A DNA stretch of 64,000 nucleotides from the NCBI RefSeq assembly GCF_020193655.1, contig NZ_JADYVE010000001.1, positions 1,612,001 to 1,676,000 of the forward strand. The letters are read 5' to 3'. The notes under the pieces are model-generated. The model worked only from the letters and a program-made list of their open reading frames with translations, made no database searches and was not told where the DNA came from. This stretch comes from Ensifer sp. IC3342. Its GTDB lineage: Bacteria; Pseudomonadota; Alphaproteobacteria; Rhizobiales; Rhizobiaceae. Position numbers and translations under genes: made by a program. This document shows, one piece after another, positions 17,386-26,822 of this stretch (its first letter is position 1; each line of letters begins with the position of its first letter).

Positions 17386-18729
17386 TCAGCCCTTGCGCCG
17401 GCGGCAGCGCCAGTTCCAGTCCCGCTGGGGACCGATATCGATGTGAACCGATTCCGTATGGCAATAGGTGCCGACGCCGCCGCGACCCGGAATGCTGCGC
17501 AGGAAATTCGCGAGTTCCCATTTGTTGACGCCCTTGACCTGGATGTCGGCGGCTTCGCATCGCGTGTGGCGAGACTGGCGTTTCCGGTTAACCTTGATCG
17601 CCCTCAGTCCGGAGGTCACCATGACCTTCTGTCCGTAGTGCCGCTCGACGGTCTTCAACATATCGAGAAGTTCCGGCTTGAAGCAGCCGGTTTCCACCCG
17701 CTCCGTCTGCAGGACGAGACCGTTCGGTGCCAGACGGGCGAGACCGGATAGCGCTGCCGTTTCGACCGGTGCGTCCTCCTCGTCGGCGACGTGATCTTCA
17801 TGCTCCATGCTGAAAAGCGGATTCATGTTGACGCCGGGCAACGCGGTGTAGGCGAGCGAAGCGACTTGCGGCTGGCTCGCATTGCTGGCCGTGATGGTCT
17901 TCTTCTCTGTCTGCCGAGCGGTGCGTTCGCCGTCGGCGCGCGGCTTCTCCTTTCGCTTCGGCGCAAAGAGGCTCGCGAACGTCCAGGTCTTGGTCGTCTG
18001 CTGTGTCCCGCTCTCTCTTTTCGCCGGATCAACGGGTTGACCGGAATTCGCCTGCTGAAGCGTCGCTGGATCCACTGAGGCAACTTCTACGGGCTGCAAC
18101 TCGACCGGCATCTTGCCGGACAGTGCCGCCTGCGCGCTGAGAGGCAGCGGAACGACGAGCGGAAGGTCGTTTCCGGCCGCGGCCGCCGGTCCGCTCGCGG
18201 TGTCTGCGACGGTCTGCGCTGCCGCTGGCGTCTCGTTGCTTGCGCCCTCTTGCGACGAAGCGGCGGGCTCGACCATGGTTTGCCCGTTGCTGAAGAGGCT
18301 GTTGTTTGTCGCGTTGACCGCTGTCGGTTGCGGCAGGATGGCATTGCCGGGCGCTGCACCCGCCGCCTGATTGGCATCCGTTTGGCCACCAGCCGCGGTC
18401 GTAGATGTTTGTCCGTAAATGGTGGATGAGGTGGCGCGCAGGCTCGTGCTCTGCATCGTCAGCGATTGCTGCGTCGCCGTCGGATCTGCCTGGGCATTAG
18501 CGCCCGCTGCTTGCGGTGCGGCAGGTCCGGAGTTGGCTGCGACTTGCTCCTCGCCGGCATTGCCTTCGGTTTCTGCCGTCTCAGATGGTGTCGCCGATTG
18601 CTGCGGCTTCAGGGAAGCGGCCTCGTCGCCGGTCGACGACATGCAGCCTCCCAATGCAAACAATGATACGGATAGTGCGGCCGCGCGTCCGAAGGTCAGG
18701 AGCGCGCATTTCCCCTCCAGATGTTGCAA
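17386..18729 (-). CDS. Lipoprotein with C-terminal M15/DUF882 peptidase-like domain
   Basis: The 447-residue product has a lipoprotein signal (hydrophobic LSVSLFALGGC with lipobox cysteine near residue 29) and a very long Ala/Gln/Ser/Thr-rich linker (residues ~30-310). The C-terminal domain resembles YcbK/DUF882 and D-Ala-D-Ala carboxypeptidases of family M15. It shows GLRAIKVN, SRHTRCEAADIQ (zinc-ligand H-x6-D motif) and CHTESVHIDIG (third ligand and base). It likely trims or binds peptidoglycan from the inner side of the outer membrane, the linker letting it reach the wall. The domain is at the extreme C-terminus. Upstream is a 410-base gap to the gloA gene. Confidence 0.8.
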   Translation of the reverse strand: MQHLEGKCALLTFGRAAALSVSLFALGGCMSSTGDEAASLKPQQSATPSETAETEGNAGEEQVAANSGPAAPQAAGANAQADPTATQQSLTMQSTSLRATSSTIYGQTSTTAAGGQTDANQAAGAAPGNAILPQPTAVNATNNSLFSNGQTMVEPAASSQEGASNETPAAAQTVADTASGPAAAAGNDLPLVVPLPLSAQAALSGKMPVELQPVEVASVDPATLQQANSGQPVDPAKRESGTQQTTKTWTFASLFAPKRKEKPRADGERTARQTEKKTITASNASQPQVASLAYTALPGVNMNPLFSMEHEDHVADEEDAPVETAALSGLARLAPNGLVLQTERVETGCFKPELLDMLKTVERHYGQKVMVTSGLRAIKVNRKRQSRHTRCEAADIQVKGVNKWELANFLRSIPGRGGVGTYCHTESVHIDIGPQRDWNWRCRRRKG

Positions 18730-19140
18730 CGTCTTATCCCCGCTCTCCGTGCACGTCGGAGGCTTTCGCCATCACGCATGCATTAAGTCTCAGTTCCGAA
18801 ACATCGCCCCAGAACAAACAACTCATTTTCCTCGCGGTGAGCAAAAGCCATGCCACGGGAAAGGTCAGGCCAAGTAAAGGGCTTTGACGCCGCAAATGGA
18901 TTGCGAAGCAGAACCCCGTTTCAACGTCTGGTGCGCAAAGTTAATGAACATCGCGCAATTTGTAAACCTGCACTAACCTTTTTGTGCCTTCACAATAGAT
19001 GGGTTAAGGCCCGGCATCCTGGCCGGGCCTAAGATCATTCGTCGATGTTTCCGATCTTTGCGGCTTTGCCTTGGCTGCCGTGCCAGACGGACAGAGCCGA
19101 CGGCACGGTTGAACGCTAGTCAGCCGAAATTGTGCGGAGC
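18730..19140. other. Intergenic gap with hairpins
   Basis: This 411-base gap lies between the lipoprotein gene start and the end of gloA. It contains two inverted repeats (19007-19030 and 19077-19108) near the gloA end. No coding frame with clear support was seen in the rest. Confidence 0.5.
19007..19030 (-). terminator. Candidate terminator hairpin after gloA
   Basis: AGGCCCGGC, six loop bases and GCCGGGCCT form a perfect 9-bp GC-rich stem about 110 bases past the gloA stop. On the minus strand it is followed by TTAACC rather than a long T run, so termination would be weak. Confidence 0.4.
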
Positions 19141-19581
19141 TTACCAGCTGCCCGTATTGGCCATCGAGGCCCAGGGCTCCTGTGTGGGCAGATGCTCGCC
19201 CGTCTGCAGGATCTCGATCGAAATTCCGTCCGGCGAGCGCACAAAAGCCATATGCCCGTCGCGCGGAGGACGGTTGATGGTCACACCATTGTCCATCAGA
19301 TGTTTGCAAAAGCCGTAGATGTCGTCCACTTCGTAGGCGAGATGACCGAAGTTGCGGCCGCCGGTGTAGTCTTCCGTGTCCCAGTTATAGGTGAGTTCTA
19401 GGCACGGGGAGCTTTTGTCACTGGCCTGGTCGAGGTCGCCAGGCGCGGCAAGAAAGACCAGCGTGAATCGGCCTTTTTCGTTTTCGTACCGGCGGATTTC
19501 CTTGAGGCCGAACAGCGTGCAGTAGAAGTGAAGAGCCTTGTCCAGGTCCTTTACACGAACCATCGTGTGCAGATAGCGCAT
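19141..19581 (-). CDS. gloA: Glyoxalase I (lactoylglutathione lyase)
   Basis: The 146-residue VOC-fold metalloenzyme converts the methylglyoxal-glutathione hemithioacetal to S-lactoylglutathione. The sequence shows [16 protein letters not shown] (metal His 5), LELTYNW (metal Glu near 57), [12 protein letters not shown] (metal His near 74) and [11 protein letters not shown] (Glu near 122), all in the usual order and at the usual length. The open frame extends upstream, but Met at 19581 after AGGGACAACCC matches the family start. It is a single-gene unit, divergent from the cold shock gene. Confidence 0.93.
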   Translation of the reverse strand: MRYLHTMVRVKDLDKALHFYCTLFGLKEIRRYENEKGRFTLVFLAAPGDLDQASDKSSPCLELTYNWDTEDYTGGRNFGHLAYEVDDIYGFCKHLMDNGVTINRPPRDGHMAFVRSPDGISIEILQTGEHLPTQEPWASMANTGSW

Positions 19582-19775
19582 TGGGTTGTCCCTGTTTCTG
19601 AGAATATGGCGTATACTTAGCCTGCAGCAAGCCAGAGGCAAGGCTGCGTCCCCATAAATGACCCCGGCCAAAATATGTCGAGGGACTTGCGCATGCGCGG
19701 CGGGACGATGTTATTCTGGTCAATAAGAATCAGTTAACCGTATCAAGAGTTGCGCGTAAACGAGGGGCTGGGAGA

Positions 19776-20354
19776 ATGGCGGATAGAACATCTTCGAAAG
19801 ACGTCATCCACAATGACGACTTTGGCAATGACGCCCTTGACCTCATCGAAATTACAGGCGTTATCAAGTGGTTCGACGTTGCCAAGGGCTTCGGCTTCAT
19901 TGTGCCCGACAACGGCATGCAGGATGTCTTGCTGCACGTTACCTGCCTGCGACGCGACGGCTACCAGACGGTTCTCGAGGGCGCGCGCGTCGTTGCGCTT
20001 GTCCAGAAACGGGACCGCGGGTACCAGGCTTTCCGCATTCTTTCGATGGATCAGTCGACCGCCGTCCATCCTTCGCAACTCCCCCCGGTCAGAACACATG
20101 TTCAGGTCACGCCGACCAGTGGCTTGGAGCGTGTGCTCGTCAAGTGGTTCAACCGCACCAAAGGTTTCGGTTTCCTGACACGGGGCGAGGGCACCGAAGA
20201 CATCTTCGTGCATATGGAGACGCTGCGCCGTTTCGGGCTCACGGAACTGCGCCCCGGGCAGGTGGTGCTGGTGCGCTTCGGCGACGGCGAAAAGGGTCTC
20301 ATGGCTGCGGAGATCCATCCCGACGGCCCGACGCCAACCAACCGGTCACACTAA
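19776..20354 (+). CDS. Double cold-shock-domain protein
   Basis: The 192-residue product carries two cold shock domains (residues ~28-90 and ~115-185), each with the RNA-binding motifs: VIKWFDVAKGFGFI with VLLHV, and LVKWFNRTKGFGFL with IFVHM. It binds single-stranded RNA or DNA. The two-domain form is typical of Rhizobiales and Rhodobacterales. Stop and the next start overlap as TAATG, so the DUF192 gene is translationally coupled. The start at 19776 is preceded by GGGAGA. Confidence 0.9.
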   Translation: MADRTSSKDVIHNDDFGNDALDLIEITGVIKWFDVAKGFGFIVPDNGMQDVLLHVTCLRRDGYQTVLEGARVVALVQKRDRGYQAFRILSMDQSTAVHPSQLPPVRTHVQVTPTSGLERVLVKWFNRTKGFGFLTRGEGTEDIFVHMETLRRFGLTELRPGQVVLVRFGDGEKGLMAAEIHPDGPTPTNRSH

Positions 20355-20833
20355 TGGCTTCGTCTCCCCGTATATTTGCAAGAAGCGCCGTCGCGGCGCT
20401 TTTTTTGTTGTTGCTGTTCGTTTCCGCGGTCTTCGCCGACGTATCCTTTGGTCGTGACAAGCTCCGTCTTTTGACAGGGGTGGGCGCCCGCGACCTCACG
20501 GTCGAACTCGCGGTCGATCCGGGCCAGCGCGAGCAGGGGCTCATGTACCGCCGCGAGATGGCGCCTGACCACGGCATGCTGTTCGATTTTGGCGAAACGC
20601 GCCGGGTGATGATGTGGATGAAAAACACCTATCTGCCGCTGGATATGCTCTTCGTCGCGCGCGATGGAACGGTTCGCACGATTCATGAAAATGCGGTGCC
20701 GTTGTCCGAAACGATCATCGATTCCGGTGAGCCGGTGGCATTTGTCCTCGAGCTCAACGCCGGGACGGTGAAACGACTCGGCATAAAGCCGGGCGACCGC
20801 CTCGAGGGTTCCCGCATCCCGGCCGCAAACTGA
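20354..20833 (+). CDS. DUF192 family secreted protein
   Basis: The 159-residue product has a signal peptide (hydrophobic AVAALFLLLLFVSAVFA) and the DUF192 core: ELAVDPGQREQGLMYR, HGMLFDFGE, VMMWMKNTYLPLDMLFV and VAFVLELNAGTV. The function of the family is unknown; it is widely found next to csp genes in alphaproteobacteria. The start overlaps the csp stop codon (TAATG). Confidence 0.9.
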   Translation: MASSPRIFARSAVAALFLLLLFVSAVFADVSFGRDKLRLLTGVGARDLTVELAVDPGQREQGLMYRREMAPDHGMLFDFGETRRVMMWMKNTYLPLDMLFVARDGTVRTIHENAVPLSETIIDSGEPVAFVLELNAGTVKRLGIKPGDRLEGSRIPAAN

Positions 20834-20853
20834 GCGCGGCGGGTCTGCCGCGC
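20834..20853 (+). terminator. Hairpin after the DUF192 gene
   Basis: GCGCGGC and GCCGCGC form a 7-bp stem directly after the DUF192 stop codon. There is no T run, so it may slow or protect rather than end transcripts. Confidence 0.4.
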
Positions 20854-20922
20854 CATTCCGCTGGGCACAAAATTCATGTTGCAGGCACGAGGCGAAGCGT
20901 GTATCTCCGGGCCTCGTTGGTA

Positions 20923-20999
<77 letters not shown>

Positions 21000-21201
21000 T
21001 CGACAACCTACTGAAAAGGTTGTCGAAGCTGGCATCAGCTAATATTACCTCGGCCGTTTACAGCTACCATTACCGCGATATCCCTTTTGCGGTGAATGTT
21101 GCCTTTAAGATGCAGATGCTCTTGCGAGTCGGGATGTGATGGGGCGCGCTGACGATGCCCTGCGCGCTGGCCATCGCCCTGTATGCCGGATGTGAGTTCC
21201 C

Positions 21202-22245
21202 TCAGGACAGAAAAGTGAGCTGCACCTTGCAGGCAACCGAACGGTCGCCGGCCTGTTCGAAGGCTGCGACCGCCTGGTCGACCGGAAAGCTGTGTGAAAT
21301 GATCGGCCGGACATCGATCCGGCGATCGGCGATGAGCTCGACGGCGAGCGCGAACTCGCTATCGAACCGCTGCGATCCAATGAGCCGCAATTCCTTGCCC
21401 ACGAGCGCGTTGAGCGGCAGGGTGATGTCGCCGGTCACTCCGACCTGCACGATCAAGCCGCGCGGTCTGACCGCCGCGATCGCGCCGCGCAACGCCGATT
21501 CGGCCGCGGAGCACTCGAAGACGACGTCGAACTGGCCCTTGTCTACCTCGTACTCGCCAAGGCCCGCCGGATCGCGGCGGAGGTTGACGACTCGCGTCGC
21601 ACCCATTGCCATCGCCCGGTCGAGCGCCGCATCGGCAAGGTCCGTCACCACGATCGCGCCGGCTCCCGCGTGGCGGGCGGCCGCAACCACCAGCGCACCG
21701 ATCGGCCCGGCTCCGGTCACAAGCACATGCTTGTCCTTGATATCCCCGGCCCGCGCGACCGCGTGAAGGCAGACGGCCAGCGGTTCGGCGCAGGCTGCCT
21801 CACCGGCACCGATGAGAGTGCCCGCCGGAAAACATTGTCTCACTGGCACGACGAGCCAATCCCGGAACATGCCCTGGGTATGGGGGAAACGCATGGCGCT
21901 GCCCATGAACCGCATGTTCAGGCAATGAATGGCGAGACCCTCTCGGCAAAAGCGGCAGGAGCCACAGGGTTGGCTCGGATTGACGGCCACCAGCTCGCCG
22001 ATCGCAAGCCCGGCGGCACTGGCGCCCAGCGCCGCGACATGCCCGGAAGCCTCGTGGCCCGGGACGATCGGCTCGCGCACCCGGATGGGACCGAAGCCGC
22101 CGTCCTGGTAATAGTGAAGATCGGAGCCGCAGATGCCGCCGGCCGCCATCTTCAGGAGTACCTCGCCTTCGCCAGGCTCTGCGATGTTCTGGACCTCCAG
22201 CCTGAGATCGCGTTGGCCGTAGAGTCGGGCGAGACGCGTGCGCAT
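21202..22245 (-). CDS. Zinc polyol dehydrogenase, L-idonate 5-dehydrogenase-like
   Basis: The 347-residue NAD(P)-dependent medium-chain dehydrogenase has catalytic zinc CGSDLHYY (Cys near 40) and GHEASGHV, and a structural zinc loop CGSCRFCREGLAIHC. The Rossmann fingerprint is VTGAGPIGALVVAAARHAGA. It resembles L-idonate/sorbitol dehydrogenases, oxidising a sugar acid or polyol. It sits 14 bases behind the TRAP large permease gene, after the strong site GGAGGGG, as the last gene of the GntR-TRAP operon. It probably performs the first step on the imported substrate. The exact substrate is not decidable. Confidence 0.85.
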   Translation of the reverse strand: MRTRLARLYGQRDLRLEVQNIAEPGEGEVLLKMAAGGICGSDLHYYQDGGFGPIRVREPIVPGHEASGHVAALGASAAGLAIGELVAVNPSQPCGSCRFCREGLAIHCLNMRFMGSAMRFPHTQGMFRDWLVVPVRQCFPAGTLIGAGEAACAEPLAVCLHAVARAGDIKDKHVLVTGAGPIGALVVAAARHAGAGAIVVTDLADAALDRAMAMGATRVVNLRRDPAGLGEYEVDKGQFDVVFECSAAESALRGAIAAVRPRGLIVQVGVTGDITLPLNALVGKELRLIGSQRFDSEFALAVELIADRRIDVRPIISHSFPVDQAVAAFEQAGDRSVACKVQLTFLS

Positions 22246-22259
22246 GAATGCCCCTCCTG

Positions 22260-23666
22260 TCAGCGGATCAACCCGACCACTCCCGGCAGCCACAGCGTGA
22301 TCGCCGGAACGAAGGTGATCAGGATCAGCGCTATGAAGAGCGGCAGGAGCCAGGGCAGGATCGCCATGGTCGTCTTCTCGACCGAGAGCTTGGCCACGCG
22401 CGAGAGCACGAAGAGCACCATGCCGAGCGGCGGATGCAGGAGGCCGATCATCAGGTTGAGGGTCATGATCAGGCCGAAGTGCACCGGGTCGATGCCGAAC
22501 TGGGCCGACAGCGGCAGGAGAATCGGAACCAGGATGGTGATCGCGGCGATCGTATCCAGGAAGCAGCCAACGAACAGCATCAGGAGGTTCACCAGGATCA
22601 GGAAGACCCATTTGTTTTCGGTGATCGTCAAGATCGCGCCGGAGAGCATCTGGGCGGCCTGGCTGACCGTAAGGAGCCAGGCGAAGATCGAGGCGGCCGT
22701 GACGATAAAGAGCACCGACGCGGTGGTCTCGATCGTGTCGAAGGTCGCCCGGGTGAGCGTCGACACGGTCATCGTCCGGTAGCGCACCAGGCCCAGGAAC
22801 AGCGACCAGAGAACGGCGGCGACGGCGGCTTCTGTTGGCGTGAACCAGCCCATCGTCATGCCGCCGATCAGGATGATCGGCGTCATCAGCGCCATGACGG
22901 CGGAGAAGTCGAAATACCAGTCAAGCGCGAGGAGCACGACAAGCACGATGCCGACGGCGACGTTCATCGACAGGCCTGCCGATATCAGGAGATGGACGGC
23001 GACGGGCACGGAGAGCACGACGACGACCTCGAGCGAAGCCGACAAGAGCCGCTTCATCTCGAAGGGCGTGTCTGAACCCCAGCCGCGCTTGTAGGCGAAG
23101 ACGGCAACCGTCAGCATCATCAACACCGTCATCACCACGCCCGGCACAATGCCGGCCATGAACAGGGCGCCGATCGAAACGTTCGCCATCATGCCGTAGA
23201 TGACGAAGGGCAGTGACGGCGGAAAGATGGGCCCAAGCGTCGCCGAGGCGGCGGTCACGCCGACGGCGGCCTCGACCGGATAGCCGTGATCCTTCATCGC
23301 CTTGATCTCGATCGTACCGATGCCGGCGGCATCCGCAAGCGCCGTGCCCGACATGCCGGAGAAGATCACCGAACCGATGATGTTGACCTGCGCGAGGCCG
23401 CCTTTCATCCAGCCGACGAGGGCGACGGCGAAGGAATAGATGCGGCCGGTGACGCCGGCGGAGTTCATCAGGTTGCCGGCGAGAATGAAGAACGGCACCG
23501 CCAGTAGCGGGAAGCTTTCCACGCCGGCGATCATCCGCTGCGCCGCGATGATATCGGGTGCGACATTGTAAAAGACTAGATAGAGGACCGACGCCACGGC
23601 CATGGAGATGGCAACGGGCACGCCGACCACCATCAGCACGAGAAACGAACCGACGAGCAGGAGCAT
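22260..23666 (-). CDS. dctM: TRAP transporter large permease DctM
   Basis: The 468-residue protein has 12 or more hydrophobic segments, with the family patterns GVPVAISM near the N-terminus, LLAVPFFILAGNLMNSAGVTGRI and GLLHPPLGMVLF. It forms the transport channel of a TRAP symporter for a small carboxylate or sugar acid, driven by sodium. It lies between dctQ and the dehydrogenase gene in one operon. Confidence 0.93.
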   Translation of the reverse strand: MLLLVGSFLVLMVVGVPVAISMAVASVLYLVFYNVAPDIIAAQRMIAGVESFPLLAVPFFILAGNLMNSAGVTGRIYSFAVALVGWMKGGLAQVNIIGSVIFSGMSGTALADAAGIGTIEIKAMKDHGYPVEAAVGVTAASATLGPIFPPSLPFVIYGMMANVSIGALFMAGIVPGVVMTVLMMLTVAVFAYKRGWGSDTPFEMKRLLSASLEVVVVLSVPVAVHLLISAGLSMNVAVGIVLVVLLALDWYFDFSAVMALMTPIILIGGMTMGWFTPTEAAVAAVLWSLFLGLVRYRTMTVSTLTRATFDTIETTASVLFIVTAASIFAWLLTVSQAAQMLSGAILTITENKWVFLILVNLLMLFVGCFLDTIAAITILVPILLPLSAQFGIDPVHFGLIMTLNLMIGLLHPPLGMVLFVLSRVAKLSVEKTTMAILPWLLPLFIALILITFVPAITLWLPGVVGLIR

Positions 23667-23669
23667 GTA

Positions 23670-24254
23670 TCAGTCCTCAATCCTATGGAATTCTTCCGGT
23701 CTTTCGAGAACCGAATAGCCGCGGCGCTGATTGGCGATGAAGACCTGGATCGAGCGGATGAGCATCAGTACGAAGCCGGCCATCACGCTGTAGAAGACGA
23801 TGTTGCGCGGCAGGTTGACGGTCACCATGCGCTCGTTGGCGACGATCGCCACATAGCGCCACATCAGCCAGCAGGCATAGGCGAAGAAGCCGATCCGGAC
23901 GACATCGACGAAGATCGCCATGCCGCGGGCCACGGACTGGGGGAAATAGTGGTAAAGCACGTCGACTTGGATGTGCCGCGAGAGGCGCACGCACATGACG
24001 GAGCCCAGGAACACGACTCCGATCAGGCAATTGGTGGCGATCTCCTCCGTCCAGGCGTAGGAGTTGTTGAGCACATAGCGTGTGAAGAACTGCAGGAACA
24101 CGCATCCGGTCATCAGCCAGAAGAAGCCGAGCGTGACCCAATCCTCGACGGCATAGTTGGAAACATCCGTGGCCGGTGCTGCGGCATCCTCGAAGGAATG
24201 GGCAAGCTCCTCCGGCGTCGACTGCAAATGGACTTCTTGGGACATGGTGGTCAT
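23670..24254 (-). CDS. dctQ: TRAP transporter small permease DctQ
   Basis: The product has about 194 residues and four membrane segments, with FFWLMTGCVFLQFFTRYVLNNSYAWTEEIA, the usual RY-x-W-TEE signature split around the second helix. It bridges the binding protein and the large permease. ATG 24254 or ATG 24245 are both possible; neither has a strong ribosome site. The stop lies 3 bases before dctM, indicating coupling. Confidence 0.9.
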   Translation of the reverse strand: MTTMSQEVHLQSTPEELAHSFEDAAAPATDVSNYAVEDWVTLGFFWLMTGCVFLQFFTRYVLNNSYAWTEEIATNCLIGVVFLGSVMCVRLSRHIQVDVLYHYFPQSVARGMAIFVDVVRIGFFAYACWLMWRYVAIVANERMVTVNLPRNIVFYSVMAGFVLMLIRSIQVFIANQRRGYSVLERPEEFHRIED

Positions 24255-24308
24255 CCGGCGTTCGGGGGAACGGATGCCGGCGGCCCTGGCGGCCGCCGGC
24301 AAAGACAC

Positions 24309-25283
24309 TCACTTGACGGCGCGGACCGCCTCCCAGTCTTCCTTCTTGTAGCCGAAGTCCTCGAGCGCGACCTTGTCCATCACGGTCGACTCGAAATCGG
24401 CCTTGTCGACTTCGGTCACCACGATGCCGCGTTCCTTGAAGGTCTCGACGAGTTTCTGCTCACGCTCTTCGATGATCTTGGTGGCGCGCTCGGCAGCCTC
24501 CTGCATCACCTCGCTGAATATCTGCTTGTCGGCATCGGAGAGCTGCGACCAGAGGTTCTTCGAAACGACCGTGTTCAGGTGATCGACGATGTGGCCGGTC
24601 AGCACGATGTGCTTCTGCACCTCGTAGAACTTCTTCGCCTCGATCGTCGTCAGCGGGTTTTCCTGCGCTTCGACCGTGCCGTTCTGGAGCGCGAGATAGA
24701 CCTCGGCAAAGGCGATCGGCGTCGTATTGGCGCCGCAGGCGCGCGGCATAGCGAGATAGGCCGGAACGTCCGGTACGCGCATCTTCAGCCCCTGCATATC
24801 GGCGCATTTGGCAATCGGCCGGTTCGACGTGGTCTGGCGCGTGCCGTAATAGGTTACGGCGGTAATGTGATTGCCAGACGCCTCCTCGTAGCCGGCGGCG
24901 AGCCGCTTGAAGACATCGCTCTTGGTGTAGGCGATCAGATGGGCGGGGTCGCGGAAGATATAGGGGAAATAGGTGACACCAATCGGCGCATATTCGCGCG
25001 CGGCAAAGCTCGAGCCGGAAATGATGATATCGACCGTGCCGAGCTTCAGGCCCTGGTTGATATCGGCCTCCTTGCCGAGCTGCGAGGCCGGGAAGACGTC
25101 GATCTTGTAACGCCCATCGGTACGCTTGCCGATCTCTTCGGCAGCCCAGACGGATTCCGTGTGGAACGGCTCCGAGGTCTCGTAGACATGTGCCCATTTG
25201 AGCGCGGTCTGGGCCTCGGCGGTCAGCGTAGAAGCCAGAATGGCCGCGGTCGCACCTAGCAGCGTCAACAGTCTGATTTTCAT
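24309..25283 (-). CDS. dctP: TRAP transporter substrate-binding protein DctP
   Basis: The 324-residue periplasmic protein has a signal peptide (LLTLLGATAAILASTLTAEA, cleavage after AEA). Characteristic DctP features are LKWAHVYETSEPFH, IDVFPASQLGKEADINQGL, the carboxylate-binding Arg within LKMRVPDVPAY, and ENPLTTIEAKKFYEVQKHI. Start 25283 follows GGAGGAAGAGG. It is the first transporter gene after the regulator gene. The substrate is probably a uronate or similar sugar acid, given the neighbouring dehydrogenase. Confidence 0.93.
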   Translation of the reverse strand: MKIRLLTLLGATAAILASTLTAEAQTALKWAHVYETSEPFHTESVWAAEEIGKRTDGRYKIDVFPASQLGKEADINQGLKLGTVDIIISGSSFAAREYAPIGVTYFPYIFRDPAHLIAYTKSDVFKRLAAGYEEASGNHITAVTYYGTRQTTSNRPIAKCADMQGLKMRVPDVPAYLAMPRACGANTTPIAFAEVYLALQNGTVEAQENPLTTIEAKKFYEVQKHIVLTGHIVDHLNTVVSKNLWSQLSDADKQIFSEVMQEAAERATKIIEEREQKLVETFKERGIVVTEVDKADFESTVMDKVALEDFGYKKEDWEAVRAVK

Positions 25284-25323
25284 CCTCTTCCTCCTCCCAA
25301 GGTGAAGTGATTGAACAAAAGCG

Positions 25324-26070
25324 CTAATTGCCTCCGGCACGCCTCCATGCGGCCGGTATCGTGCTGTCGGACTGCTCCTCCCCGAAGCTCGCCGACAGGC
25401 GAATCTGTGACTGGTCGAGATGCGCGCGCATCGCGGCGCGTGCGGCGGCTGGATCGCCGGCGGCGATCGCGTCGCGGATCACGCGATGCTCCTCCATCGC
25501 GGCCCGCCATGTGTCGGTGTTTTCGAAATAGCTGGCGAGCTTCTCGAAATAAGGCGTCATGCGCATGTCGTGGATGCTGCCGACGAAGCGGTTCAGCGTC
25601 TGATTGGCGATAATGCCCGATACGAGTACGTGGAACTCGCGGTCGAGCGCGAGCGCCTGACGGCGATCCTCGAGTGCCGTAGCCATGCGCGCAAGGTTGT
25701 CGTCGAGAACGGCGATATGCTCGGGACGCGCCAGCCGGGCAGCCTCTTCGGCGATGGCGCATTCGACCACCGCCCGCGCCCGCAGCAATTCGAACGGACC
25801 TTCGAAATCCTCCGGCGGTGCATCCAGCGCCGGCACCGTACGCGCCGTCACATAGATACCCGAACCCATACGGATGTCGATAAAGCCTTCGACCTCCAGA
25901 ACGATCAATGCTTCCCGGATGGTCGGGCGGGAGACGCCCAGTTTCTGCGCTAGCTCACGCTCTGCCGGAAGCCGCGAACCGGGCGCGAGTTCACCCCGCT
26001 CGATCAGGCTTCGCATCTGATCCGCCACCTGCCGATACAGGCGGCGCGATTCCACGGCAGAGAACATCAT
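25324..26070 (-). CDS. GntR-family regulator, FadR/FCD subfamily
   Basis: The 248-residue product has an N-terminal winged helix (residues ~10-75) with GSRLPAERELAQKLGVSRPTIREALIVLEVEGF, and an FCD ligand domain (residues ~90-235) with RAVVECAIAEEAAR, DREFHVLVSGI and EEHRVIRDAIAAGDPAAARAAMRAHL. It probably represses its own operon until the TRAP substrate or a metabolite binds. It is the first gene of the operon, with a matching operator 44 bases upstream of its start. ATG 26070 or 26067 after GAGGAT are equivalent starts. Confidence 0.9.
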   Translation of the reverse strand: MMFSAVESRRLYRQVADQMRSLIERGELAPGSRLPAERELAQKLGVSRPTIREALIVLEVEGFIDIRMGSGIYVTARTVPALDAPPEDFEGPFELLRARAVVECAIAEEAARLARPEHIAVLDDNLARMATALEDRRQALALDREFHVLVSGIIANQTLNRFVGSIHDMRMTPYFEKLASYFENTDTWRAAMEEHRVIRDAIAAGDPAAARAAMRAHLDQSQIRLSASFGEEQSDSTIPAAWRRAGGN

Positions 26071-26113
26071 ATCCTCGCTGCAGCTCCAGGCTCTTATCGG
26101 CCTAGTGGCCAAG

Positions 26114-26124
26114 TGGTCATACCA
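26114..26124 (-). promoter_or_regulatory. FadR-type GntR operator
   Basis: TGGTCATACCA is a perfect 4-3-4 palindrome fitting the TGGT-N3-ACCA operator of FadR-subfamily regulators. It is 44 bases upstream of the regulator start, so it likely gives autoregulation and control of the whole TRAP operon. Confidence 0.65.
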
Positions 26125-26822
26125 ATTTGAGTACAATACTTGTCGTTTGAACGATGTCAATCAATGATCTGCTCAAAACAACGAGGCTTGGCATTGTCCG
26201 GCAAATCGTGAGGCATGTACTTCATCATGTGCTTCTGCAGGCCTTCTCGTAGCGCCCAGCAGTAGGTTAGACGGCTAAGTCGACAGTTGCAGTCCGGGCA
26301 TCCAACTAGGCGCTTTCGCTGACATTGTCCGTCGCGTACGTCCTGGGGCAGGGTGAGCCTCGCGACAGCTGCCTCGCCATTGCGACCGATATACATCAAC
26401 CGGAGGTAAAGAGCCGGGTATGTTCGGTATTCGCTGCTGGCAACTTGATCGACAAGGTAAGGGGGCTTTCGCACGCCCGTGTGTGCGCACCGGGGGCGCT
26501 TCGCCACAGCAGAAGGGCTCTCCTCTGGTCCGCTTTCGCTGGCATGCAAACACCCGATTCGCCGCGCAGGCGACGCATTTTCCACGCGGCACGGCACGCT
26601 ATCGGAAAAGCGTCATTTTCCCATCATCGGTCATTCCGTTTTAGATCAATCTGCGCTAAGGGAAGACGCATGGCGGGGCCAAAGCAGGCCCGCGCTGCTG
26701 CACAATTCCTTAATCGGAGTCGGTCTAAACTCAGGAATCATGCAGCAAATAAACGTGTTTCAGCGATCGTTGGCATGTGAAAGCCGCGGCGCTGCGATGG
26801 ATAACGGGAGCCGTTCGAAACA
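26125..26822. other. Long gap upstream of the NDUFS4 gene
   Basis: No gene with convincing support. A 146-codon minus frame (26157-26597) and overlapping shorter frames exist but show no motif and are Cys/Arg/Pro-rich like antisense noise. There is no tRNA, mosaic repeat or hairpin of note. It should hold the promoter of the NDUFS4 gene and the GntR operon. Confidence 0.45.

Noticed and set aside
26157-26597. 146-codon minus-strand open frame in the long gap before the NDUFS4 gene
   Set aside because: Composition is Cys/Arg/Pro-rich, several overlapping frames compete, and there is no good start signal.
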